Assembly: GCA_964581385.1 (NCBI GenBank)
Contig: CAZOOK010000070.1
Coordinates: 1-13,790 of the forward strand
DNA length: 13,790 bases
Reading direction: 5' to 3'
From: CAZOOK01 sp964581385
GTDB taxonomy: Bacteria > Pseudomonadota > Gammaproteobacteria > Nevskiales > Nevskiaceae
Below, piece by piece: positions 7,800 through 13,790 of this stretch (positions are counted from its first letter, which is position 1; each line of letters starts with the position of its first letter). The notes beneath the pieces were generated by a model that worked only from the letters and a program-made list of their open reading frames with translations, searched no databases and was not told where the DNA came from. The translations under genes were made by a program, and so were the position numbers.

Positions 7800-7876
7800 C
7801 GGAGCTCCTCTTCCTGCAAGCGCGCGGCCATGCGCTCAGCGACGGCGCGCATCTGGTCGCACACCGTACGCGTCAT
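7796..7876 (-). CDS. candidate 26-codon ORF between rng and yhdP
   Basis: A short ORF fills the space between rng and yhdP exactly. Its ATG overlaps the rng stop (ATGA, 7876-7873) and its TGA overlaps the yhdP start (GTGA, 7799-7796). The 26-residue product begins MTRTVCDQMRAVAERMAARL and ends in a charged EEELR; it would be a single amphipathic helix. No Shine-Dalgarno sequence precedes it, so it would depend on coupling to rng. Its last codons (GAA GAG GAG CTC) form the ribosome-binding site of yhdP. It may be a true small protein, or a translated bridge that carries ribosomes from rng to yhdP, or a chance open frame. I do not recognise a family. Confidence 0.35.
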   Translation of the reverse strand: MTRTVCDQMRAVAERMAARLQEEELR

Positions 7877-9333
7877 AGCGGAACGACGTCGTAGCTGTCC
7901 TGTGCATACAGCATTTCGGCCTGGAGTTTGATCGGCCGTTTGAGCGCAGCCTCGATGTCGGCGAGCCCTCCTGACTGATCTTCGGACAAACGCGCCACGA
8001 CATTCGGCGCAGCCAGCACGAGAAAGCTTTTCGCTTCGTACAATCGCGCCGAACGCTGCACTTCGCGCGCGATCTCGTGGCACACGGTATCGACGGTCTT
8101 GATGTGGCCGCGCCCGTCGCAGGTCGGGCAGGTCTCGCAGAGGATATGGCCGAGACTTTCGCGCGTGCGCTTGCGCGTCATCTGCACCAGCCCCAGCGGC
8201 GAGAACGGATAAAGATGCACGCGTGCCGGATCGCGCACCAGCTCGCGCTCGAGTGCGCGCAATACCTGCGCGCGATGCTCTTCGTTCTTCATGTCGATGA
8301 AGTCGATGATGATGATGCCGCCCAAATTGCGCAGACGTAGCTGTCGCGCGATTGCCGACGTCGCCTCCAGGTTGGTTTTGAGGATGGTTTCGTCGAGACT
8401 GCGATGTCCCGTGAAAGCACCGGTGTTGACGTCGATCGTGGTCATCGCCTCGGTTTGATCCACGATCAGATGGCCGCCGCATTTCAGTTCGACCTTGCGT
8501 TCGAGCGCCCGGTTCAGATCGTCCTCGACGCCGTACAGATCGAAAATCGGCCCGTTGCCGCAGTGCTGCTCGATGCGTCCTTCCAGTCCCGGCAGGAAAA
8601 TGCTCGCAAACTGCTGCACGCGCTGACATTCCTCAGGATTGTCGATGCGGATGCGGTCCACATGTTTGACGCGCATGTCGCGCAACACGCGCATCGACAG
8701 CGGCAGATCGGTGTGTACGACGCCGCCGGGTGCGGTGACGTGCGCCTGTTCTTCGACGGTGATCCACAGCCGCGTCAGGAATCTCAGATCTTCGGCGAGC
8801 TCTGTTTCCTCGACGCCTTCGGCTGCGGTGCGCGCGATGACGCCCCAGTTCGGCGCCAACTCCGGCGCCACGCGGTCCATGATCGCGCGCAGGCGGTCGC
8901 GCTCGGCCCCGTCTTCGATCTTGGATGACACACCAACATGCTTCTCGAACGGCATCAGCACAAGGTAGCGTGACGGAATCGACAGCAATGTGGTCAGGCG
9001 TGCCCCCTTGGTGCCCAACGGATCCTTGAGGATCTGTACCAATACTTCCTGGCCCTCGTGCAGTAGCCGCTCGATGGTGGGCGGTGCCTTTGGGTCCTCG
9101 CAGGCGGCGACGTACATGTCGGCAACGTGCAGGAACGCGGTGCGTTCAAGACCGATGTCGACGAAGGCCGCCTGCATGCCCGGCAGTACGCGCTTAACGA
9201 CGCCTTTGTAGATGCTGCCCACTAAGCCGTGCCGCGCGGTCCGCTGCACGTGAAATTCCTGAGCAGCTCCGTTTTCGACGAGCGCAACGCGTGATTCCTG
9301 CTGGCCGATATTGACGAGGATTTCAGTGGCCAT
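7873..9333 (-). CDS. rng: ribonuclease G
   Basis: The 486-residue protein is an RNase E/G family endoribonuclease that matures the 5' end of 16S rRNA and takes part in mRNA decay. An S1 RNA-binding domain lies at about 37-125 (VGSIYKGVVKRVLPGMQAAFVDIG at 38-61 is its start). The catalytic Mg-binding aspartates are D301 in TTIDVNTG and D344 in IIIDFIDM. The zinc-link cysteines are C402 and C405 in CPTCDGRGH. The length and lack of a degradosome-scaffold tail mark it as RNase G rather than RNase E. The frame stays open well upstream, but the family N-terminus MATEILVNIG and a GAAGGA ribosome-binding site about 8 bases ahead fix the start at 9333. It overlaps maf by 11 bp and the next small ORF by 4 bp. 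Confidence 0.97.
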   Translation of the reverse strand: MATEILVNIGQQESRVALVENGAAQEFHVQRTARHGLVGSIYKGVVKRVLPGMQAAFVDIGLERTAFLHVADMYVAACEDPKAPPTIERLLHEGQEVLVQILKDPLGTKGARLTTLLSIPSRYLVLMPFEKHVGVSSKIEDGAERDRLRAIMDRVAPELAPNWGVIARTAAEGVEETELAEDLRFLTRLWITVEEQAHVTAPGGVVHTDLPLSMRVLRDMRVKHVDRIRIDNPEECQRVQQFASIFLPGLEGRIEQHCGNGPIFDLYGVEDDLNRALERKVELKCGGHLIVDQTEAMTTIDVNTGAFTGHRSLDETILKTNLEATSAIARQLRLRNLGGIIIIDFIDMKNEEHRAQVLRALERELVRDPARVHLYPFSPLGLVQMTRKRTRESLGHILCETCPTCDGRGHIKTVDTVCHEIAREVQRSARLYEAKSFLVLAAPNVVARLSEDQSGGLADIEAALKRPIKLQAEMLYAQDSYDVVPL

Positions 9334-9955
9334 TCGTCGCATCCTTCGTCTGCACGGCGGAGGCTGTGCAGGGCAGCACGCCGAAACGCTCGAGCAATTC
9401 GCAGGTTTCGTACAATGGCAGGCCAACGACACCGCTGTAGCTGCCTTCGATCTGGCGCACCCAGCGCGCTGCGTAACCCTGGATTGCGTAGCCACCGGCT
9501 TTGTCGGCCGGTTCGCCGGAAGCCCAGTAGGCGGCGGCCTCCGCGGCAGTGATGGCACCGAAGCGCACGCGCGTGACCGTCAGGCGTGTTTCCGCGCGTG
9601 TCCCGCTGACCAGTGCCACGGCGCTATTGACCTCATGCCAGCGATCGGAGAGCGCAGTCAGCATGGCGACGGCATGATCGCGGTCGCGCGGCTTGCCGAG
9701 AATGCGTTGGTCGAGCACGACATCGGTGTCCGCGCCGAGCACGGGCCAGGGCTGCGGTGCGATGACAGCAGCCGCGCGCGCCTTGGCCAGTGCCGTCGCC
9801 AGCGCATAATCGGCCGGCGTCTGGCCCGGTTGCGGAATTTCCTGGATGTCGGCCGGCAGTGTGGCCGGACGCAAACCGATCTGCAGCAGAAGTTCGAGGC
9901 GGCGCGGGGAACGCGATGCAAGGTAGAACGCGCCCGCGGCGCCGCGATCACCCAT
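9323..9955 (-). CDS. maf: Maf/YhdE family nucleoside triphosphate pyrophosphatase (dTTP/UTP type)
   Basis: The 210-residue protein belongs to the Maf/HAM1-like fold and hydrolyses dTTP, UTP and modified pyrimidine triphosphates to monophosphates. Visible motifs are ASRSPRR (13-19, phosphate binding), GADTDVVLD (74-82, with the catalytic and metal Asp residues), GKPRD (87-91) and the GEPADKAGGYAIQG stretch (147-160) followed by GSYSGVVGLP (171-180). The YhdE-type position next to rng matches E. coli gene order, which supports the dTTPase/UTPase subfamily. The frame is open further upstream, but the family starts just ahead of YLASRSPRR, so ATG at 9955 is chosen. That start overlaps the DUF4124 gene by 8 bp (ATGGGTGA). 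A 15-20 residue C-terminal tail beyond the core is slightly longer than usual. Confidence 0.95.
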   Translation of the reverse strand: MGDRGAAGAFYLASRSPRRLELLLQIGLRPATLPADIQEIPQPGQTPADYALATALAKARAAAVIAPQPWPVLGADTDVVLDQRILGKPRDRDHAVAMLTALSDRWHEVNSAVALVSGTRAETRLTVTRVRFGAITAAEAAAYWASGEPADKAGGYAIQGYAARWVRQIEGSYSGVVGLPLYETCELLERFGVLPCTASAVQTKDATNGH

Positions 9956-10583
9956 TCGGTTTGGCAGTGGCAGGATCGCTCTTGATCCCTTTGATCTGCT
10001 TGAAACGCTCGATGTCGTGTCCGAATTGCTCCGCCGTGCGCTGCCGGTCTGCGCGCAGCTTCGACAGTGCATTGTAGTTTTCCGAGAGTGCCGATTCATA
10101 AGTAGTGATCTGACGTTCGATATCGGGATCGGCGGGCTCGTCCCCGCCCTGCGCGGAATCGGTATGGGCATGGGCGCGCAGATCCGTCAACGTCGCCTGG
10201 GTTTCATCCACCTGCTTCTGCGCTTGCAGCAGGCGCAGATCAAAAGTTGCCAGACGGTCGTCGCGCACTTTTTCGATTTCGGACACGCTGACGTAGTTCC
10301 GAAGCAACGAATTATCGTAATCCGCCGCATGTTGCAGTTGCTGCTCCTGCTTGGCCTCCTGCTCGAGTTCAGTCTGCGTTTTCTCACGCGGCAGAACCTT
10401 TTTCACCTCGCCGTGCTCGTCCAATACATCGCGTTCCTGCTTGACGGACTCGGGCGGTAGGCGATCACCGAAATGCACTACCCCCTTCTCATCGGTCCAC
10501 CGATAAAGAGCGCCGTTGTGCTGGGCATGCACCGCGGGTAACACGAGCATCGCAAACAGCATCACGACAGCGTTTGAGCGCAT
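9948..10583 (-). CDS. secreted DUF4124 domain protein with coiled coil
   Basis: The 211-residue protein starts with a signal peptide (about 1-20, hydrophobic VVMLFAMLVLPAVHA, cleavage before Q21). A DUF4124 domain follows at about 25-45, with the typical YRWTDEKGVVHFGDRLP pattern. The rest (about 65-200) is Glu/Gln/Lys-rich and predicted to be helical, probably coiled coil, with a less ordered Gly/Asp/Pro segment near 141-154. DUF4124 proteins are periplasmic or envelope-associated and of unknown function. Context points to the cell envelope: it is the first gene of the overlapping series leading to yhdP. GGAAGGT about 8 bases before ATG is a good ribosome-binding site. The gap to the pyrE stop is 35 bp; a TAAAAT -10-like hexamer (10621-10616) overlaps the pyrE stop, but no -35 goes with it. 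Confidence 0.85.
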   Translation of the reverse strand: MRSNAVVMLFAMLVLPAVHAQHNGALYRWTDEKGVVHFGDRLPPESVKQERDVLDEHGEVKKVLPREKTQTELEQEAKQEQQLQHAADYDNSLLRNYVSVSEIEKVRDDRLATFDLRLLQAQKQVDETQATLTDLRAHAHTDSAQGGDEPADPDIERQITTYESALSENYNALSKLRADRQRTAEQFGHDIERFKQIKGIKSDPATAKPNG

Positions 10584-10618
10584 GGCGACCTTCCGTATGC
10601 GGTTTCGGTACTCGGATT

Positions 10619-11263
10619 TTACGCTTGCACACCGTACTGTGCTTGATAGGAGCGGATGGCTGCGGTGGTTTCAGGCGCGAAGTGTTCGCCTTCCAGATAA
10701 TCGAGCAGTTCGCGCACGGTTACCAGCGGCACCACGCGCAGGCCCGCGTCGCGTTCAAGTTGGGCGACGGCGGAGATGCCGGCCGGGCCGAGTTCCTGGC
10801 GGTCCAGCGCTATGACCGCGGCCACTGGTTCGGCGCCAGCCTGACGCAGCAAATCGATCGCCTCGCGCAGCGCGGTGCCGGCGGTGAGTACGTCGTCAAC
10901 GATAGCGACACGACCGACCGGTTTCGCTCCGACCAGCACGCCGCCCTCGCCATGATCCTTCGCCTCCTTGCGGTTATAGGCGAAGGGTACGTCGCGGCCC
11001 TTTTCAGCCAGCGCGACGGCGGTTGCCGCCACCAGCGGAATGCCCTTGTAGGCAGGTCCGAACAGCATGTCGAATTCGATGCCCGACGCCGTCAGTGCTG
11101 CCGCATAGGCACGGCCGAGCGTTTGCAGCGCCTTGCCGGAGCTGATGACGCCGAGGTTGAAGAAATAGGGGCTGACGCGCCCGGATTTGAGCGTGAATTC
11201 GCCGAAGCGCAATACGCCGTTGTCGAGAGCGAGCTGAAGGAAAGCAGTCTGATAGTCGTGCAT
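10619..11263 (-). CDS. pyrE: orotate phosphoribosyltransferase
   Basis: The 214-residue enzyme converts orotate and PRPP to OMP in pyrimidine biosynthesis and matches E. coli PyrE (213 residues). The PRPP-binding motif VAIVDDVLTAGTA lies at 119-131, the flexible catalytic loop NRKEAKDHGEGG at 97-108, and the family N-terminal block FGEFTLKSGRVSPYFFNLG at 20-38. I chose ATG at 11263 because it fits the family N-terminus; a GTG at 11308 in frame would add 15 residues. Neither start has a strong ribosome-binding site. The gene diverges from exoA across 76 bp. No intrinsic terminator separates it from the downstream DUF4124 gene, so it may feed transcription into the maf-rng-yhdP operon. No pyrE attenuator-type leader is visible. 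Confidence 0.97.
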   Translation of the reverse strand: MHDYQTAFLQLALDNGVLRFGEFTLKSGRVSPYFFNLGVISSGKALQTLGRAYAAALTASGIEFDMLFGPAYKGIPLVAATAVALAEKGRDVPFAYNRKEAKDHGEGGVLVGAKPVGRVAIVDDVLTAGTALREAIDLLRQAGAEPVAAVIALDRQELGPAGISAVAQLERDAGLRVVPLVTVRELLDYLEGEHFAPETTAAIRSYQAQYGVQA

Positions 11264-11339
11264 CGCAGTTGAACGTAATGGAATCGCAAAACCGTAAGAT
11301 ACTGCCACGCTCGATCCAAACGAATAAGGCTAACGTCTC
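11264..11339. promoter_or_regulatory. divergent pyrE / exoA promoter spacer
   Basis: These 76 bp must drive both pyrE (leftward) and exoA (rightward). On the plus strand TTGAAC (11269-11274) and TAAGAT (11295-11300) resemble -35 and -10 boxes but are 20 bp apart. On the minus strand TTGGAT and TACGGT with 17 bp between them are a weak match for pyrE. I can say that promoters should be here but not which hexamers are used. Confidence 0.3.
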
Positions 11340-12116
11340 ATGCGCGTCATTTCGCTGAACTGCAACGGCATCCGCTCTGCCGCCCGCAAAGGTTTGTTCG
11401 ACTGGCTGGTCCGCCAAAATGCTGATCTCCTATGTTTGCAGGAGACCAAGGCATTGCGCAGTGATCTTGACGGTCATGATGTGCACTTTCCAGGCGGTTG
11501 GCACGCGTTCTTCAACAGCGCGCAGCGCAAGGGCTATGCCGGCGTTGCTATCTACACGCGACGTGAGCCTGACGAAGTGCTGGAAACGCTCGGCAACGCG
11601 GAATTCGACGCCGAGGGTCGTTATCTGGAACTGCGCTACGGCAAGCTGTCGGTGGTCTCGCTGTATCTTCCCTCCGGCTCCGCCGGCCCGGAGCGACAGG
11701 CATCGAAGGATCGCTTCCTCGAATTCTTCCTGCCCAAGATGCGCGAATGGATCAGTAACGGTCGCGACTACGTGTTGTGCGGCGACTGGAACATCGCGCA
11801 TACCAAACTCGATCTGAAAAACTGGCGCGGCAATCAGAAAAACTCGGGTTTCCTGCCGCACGAGCGTGCATGGCTGGACACGTTGTTCGGAGAGGTGGGC
11901 TGGGTAGACGCATACCGCGTGCTGCATCCGACCGCGGAAGGCGAGGGTTACACTTGGTGGTCGAATCGCGGAAATGCCTGGGCCAACAACGTCGGGTGGC
12001 GTATCGACTATCACATCGTGACGCCTTCACTGCGCGATGCAATACGTACCGCCGCCGTCTACAAGGAGCAACGCTTTTCGGACCATGCGCCGCTGACGAT
12101 CGAATATGACCGCTGA
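11340..12116 (+). CDS. exoA: exodeoxyribonuclease III (AP endonuclease)
   Basis: The 258-residue enzyme belongs to the ExoIII/APE1 branch of the endonuclease/exonuclease/phosphatase fold and cuts DNA at abasic sites and trims 3' blocking groups in base-excision repair. All key residues are visible: N9 in NCNGIRS, metal ligand E35 in LQETK, Y109 in SLYLPSG, D149 and N151 in GDWNIAH, D223 in RIDYH and the catalytic H249 in SDHAPL. The WWSNRGNAW stretch (206-214) is typical of the bacterial family. The length agrees with the family. The symbol exoA (also xth) is used loosely, since both subtypes look alike here. AAGG lies 10 bases before the ATG. Its last 11 bp overlap the start of the transporter gene, so the two are probably co-transcribed and coupled. 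Confidence 0.95.
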   Translation: MRVISLNCNGIRSAARKGLFDWLVRQNADLLCLQETKALRSDLDGHDVHFPGGWHAFFNSAQRKGYAGVAIYTRREPDEVLETLGNAEFDAEGRYLELRYGKLSVVSLYLPSGSAGPERQASKDRFLEFFLPKMREWISNGRDYVLCGDWNIAHTKLDLKNWRGNQKNSGFLPHERAWLDTLFGEVGWVDAYRVLHPTAEGEGYTWWSNRGNAWANNVGWRIDYHIVTPSLRDAIRTAAVYKEQRFSDHAPLTIEYDR

Positions 12117-13503
12117 ATCCGCGCCGAAGGAGCGCGGCTGGCGCGAAGCGATCCGTGTCTATGCGCAACCACAGGTGCGACCGCTACTGTTTCTAGGTTT
12201 TTCGTCAGGGCTGCCGTTTCTGCTCGTGTTCGGCACGCTCTCTGCGTGGTTGACGCAGGCGCACGTCAGTCGCTCGATGATCGGCTATTTCAGCTGGGCC
12301 GGGCTGGCCTATTCGCTCAAATATTTTTGGGCACCGATCGTCGATCGTGCACCGCTGCCCTTGCTCGGGCGCCTAGGACGGCGGCGCAGCTGGATGCTGC
12401 TTGCGCAGATCGGCATCGCCGCCGCGCTTGTCGGACTCGCATTTGCCGATCCTGCCAGCGATCTTCGGCATACGGCGCTGCTCGCCGTGAGCCTCGCCTT
12501 TGCGTCCGCGACGCAGGATATCGCCGTCGACGCCTATCGTATCGAAGCGGGACCCAGCGAACTGCAAGGCGCGTTAACGGCGGCTTACCAGGTTGGCTAT
12601 CGGATCGCGATGATCGCTGCCAACGCCGGCGCGTTATTCATCGCGGGCGGCTTCGGATGGCATGCGGCATATCTGACCATGGCTGCGCTGGTCAGTGTCG
12701 GTATCGTGACTACGCTACTGATTGGCGAAGCATCGGCAACGCTGGACCACCGGCTGACGCTCGCGCAGGAACAGCGCGTCGTCGATTTTCTGGCCCGCAA
12801 TAAACACTGGCCAGATTGGGGGCGCTACGCGGCGGAGTGGTTTATCGGCGCAGTTGTTTGTCCGTTCACCGATTTCTTCGAGCGTCTGGGTCTGCGCAAT
12901 GCACTGTCGATTGCGGCATTCATCGCCTGCTACCGCGCTTCAGATTTCACGATGGGGGTGATGGCGAATCCCTTTTATCTTGATCTAGGTTTTACGCTGA
13001 TCCAGATCGCGGCTGTATCGAAAGTCTACGGCGTTCTAATGACCATGCTGGGCGTTACAGTCGGCGGTGTACTCGTCGCGCAACTCGGCCTACGACGCAC
13101 ACTACTTACGGGCATCGTGATTGTCTGCTTCGCTAATCTATATTTTTCGGTGCTTGCTCGCAGCAATGCCGGTCTTGCTGGTCTTATCACCGCGATTAGT
13201 CTCGACAACATCGGCATCGGCATTGCCGGCACCGCTTTCGTCGCTTATCTGTCGAACCTGACCAATCCCGCCTATACCGCCACGCAATATGCGTTGCTGG
13301 GGTTGGCTTGGTCGCTGCCTTGCAAGCTGCTTGCCGGGTTCTCCGGGCGGATTGTCGATGCGGTGGGCTATCCTCTGTTTTTCGTCTATACCGCAGCGCT
13401 GAGTCTGCCAGCGATCTTGCTGCTGCTGCGCTTAAATCGCACTTTCCCTTTCGAGCCGAGAAGAACTGCTGGAGCCGTCACGCCACCGCCAAATCACATC
13501 TGA
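12106..13503 (+). CDS. AmpG family MFS transporter (muropeptide permease-like)
   Basis: The 465-residue polytopic membrane protein has about 12-14 hydrophobic helices and AmpG-type motifs: PLLFLGFSSGLPFLLVFGTL (26-45), KYFWAPIVDR (72-81), the signature ATQDIAVDAYRIE (135-147) and SLDNIGIGIAGTAFVAYLSN (365-384), followed by YTATQYALL (390-398). A hydrophilic cytoplasmic loop lies at about 208-240. AmpG proteins import anhydro-muropeptides released during peptidoglycan turnover and thereby influence ampC beta-lactamase induction. Paralogues with unproven substrates are common, so muropeptide import is likely but not certain and I give no symbol. The ATG sits in the exoA coding end (11-bp overlap) and ends with a short Pro-rich cytoplasmic tail. 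No ampC, ampR or ampD is nearby; the signal-less M15 peptidase at the left edge is the only other murein-related gene. Confidence 0.9.
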   Translation: MTAESAPKERGWREAIRVYAQPQVRPLLFLGFSSGLPFLLVFGTLSAWLTQAHVSRSMIGYFSWAGLAYSLKYFWAPIVDRAPLPLLGRLGRRRSWMLLAQIGIAAALVGLAFADPASDLRHTALLAVSLAFASATQDIAVDAYRIEAGPSELQGALTAAYQVGYRIAMIAANAGALFIAGGFGWHAAYLTMAALVSVGIVTTLLIGEASATLDHRLTLAQEQRVVDFLARNKHWPDWGRYAAEWFIGAVVCPFTDFFERLGLRNALSIAAFIACYRASDFTMGVMANPFYLDLGFTLIQIAAVSKVYGVLMTMLGVTVGGVLVAQLGLRRTLLTGIVIVCFANLYFSVLARSNAGLAGLITAISLDNIGIGIAGTAFVAYLSNLTNPAYTATQYALLGLAWSLPCKLLAGFSGRIVDAVGYPLFFVYTAALSLPAILLLLRLNRTFPFEPRRTAGAVTPPPNHI

Positions 13504-13790
13504 TTGGTGCGCGCGTACAGCAGCAGTAGCACGAGCGTTTTGATCAGAAAAATTGATAACCACACCGAAAACGCTCGTGGCTGGCAGTGACGAAATCTGC
13601 TCGGTGTTCCGCGCCGCGCTATCAGTCTTGCACTGGAAAATTGGAGGTAATTACGCTACTGCTCGCCGCAAAAAATACGCGCACAGATTTTCGCTGCCCA
13701 AAGCCAAGCGCTCATTTTCGAAAAGCATCGATCTATTAGCCCGGATACGTCACCAGCGGACGCTGAAATAGAAACGGCGGATTCGTTGTT
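13504..13790. other. non-coding tail of the window
   Basis: The last 287 bp are visibly less GC-rich than the coding part and show no gene I can support. A TTG-initiated 72-codon frame (13553-13771) lacks a ribosome-binding site and any recognisable feature. GGAGGT (13643-13648) resembles a Shine-Dalgarno sequence, but no ATG, GTG or TTG follows at a useful distance. The one clear structure is an inverted repeat, listed separately. Confidence 0.5.
13530..13579. repeat. 12-bp perfect inverted repeat downstream of the AmpG-like gene
   Basis: CACGAGCGTTTT (13530-13541) is repeated in exact inverted form as AAAACGCTCGTG (13568-13579), around a 26-bp AT-rich centre. It begins 27 bp after the transporter stop. 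In RNA it would form a long-loop hairpin, but no T-run follows on either strand, so a standard terminator is unlikely. It could slow transcription, bind a dimeric protein, or be the remnant of a mobile element end. Confidence 0.6.

Noticed and set aside
9334..9558. 75-codon upstream extension of the rng frame
   Set aside because: It is Cys/Pro/Arg-rich, lies entirely within maf on the same strand, and the RNase G family begins at MATEIL, where a GAAGGA ribosome-binding site is present.
9956..10171. 72-codon upstream extension of the maf frame
   Set aside because: It overlaps the DUF4124 coding sequence in another frame and is Ser/Arg-rich; the Maf fold starts just before YLASRSPRR.
10574..11272. 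232-codon plus-strand frame opposite pyrE
   Set aside because: It exactly mirrors pyrE and part of its spacer and shows no domain; pyrE is certain.
13553..13771. 72-codon TTG-start frame in the right-hand tail
   Set aside because: No ribosome-binding site, start lies inside the inverted repeat, and the product has no recognisable feature.
1..13790. Search for tRNA, rRNA, CRISPR, insertion sequences, integrase or defence genes
   Set aside because: Spacers are short, no regularly spaced repeats were seen, and no protein resembles a transposase, integrase, nuclease-helicase or toxin-antitoxin pair.

Overview
The window looks like a chromosomal segment of a GC-rich gammaproteobacterium. The gene order maf-rng-yhdP-(nit)-tldD matches the conserved gammaproteobacterial block known from E. 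coli as yhdE-rng-yhdP-tldD. The carbon-nitrogen hydrolase between yhdP and tldD, and the pyrE / exoA-ampG pair next door, suggest a Lysobacterales (Xanthomonadales)-like lineage. That placement is inference from gene content and order recalled from related genomes; no search was run.

Layout. At the left edge (1-1320) a plus-strand M15-type D,D-/L,D-peptidase without signal peptide converges on a minus-strand short secreted PstS-like binding protein; a hairpin lies between them. Next is minus-strand tldD (1321-2763). A 123-bp divergent spacer separates it from a tiny plus-strand DUF3309 membrane protein (2887-3066), whose stop codon directly abuts the stop codon of the next minus-strand gene. 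From 3067 to 11263 everything is on the minus strand, read right to left: pyrE, a secreted DUF4124 coiled-coil protein, maf, rng, a candidate 26-codon ORF, yhdP and a Nit-type amidase. From the DUF4124 gene onward every junction is a 4- to 11-bp overlap, so this is one tightly coupled operon. On the other side of a 76-bp divergent spacer, exoA and an AmpG-type transporter are read rightward with an 11-bp overlap. The last 287 bp hold a 12-bp inverted repeat and no gene I can support.

Functional picture. Most of the window is housekeeping: pyrimidine synthesis (pyrE), removal of non-canonical nucleotides (maf), rRNA/mRNA processing (rng), phospholipid transport to the outer membrane (yhdP), metabolite repair (nit), peptide processing (tldD), base-excision repair (exoA) and peptidoglycan recycling (AmpG-like). 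I see no tRNA, rRNA, CRISPR array, transposase, integrase or recognisable defence system. The points most worth a second look are the 26-codon ORF joined to rng and yhdP by 4-bp overlaps on both sides, the zero-gap convergent DUF3309/nit junction, the signal-less M15 peptidase, the solo half-size phosphate-binding-like protein and the inverted repeat after the transporter.
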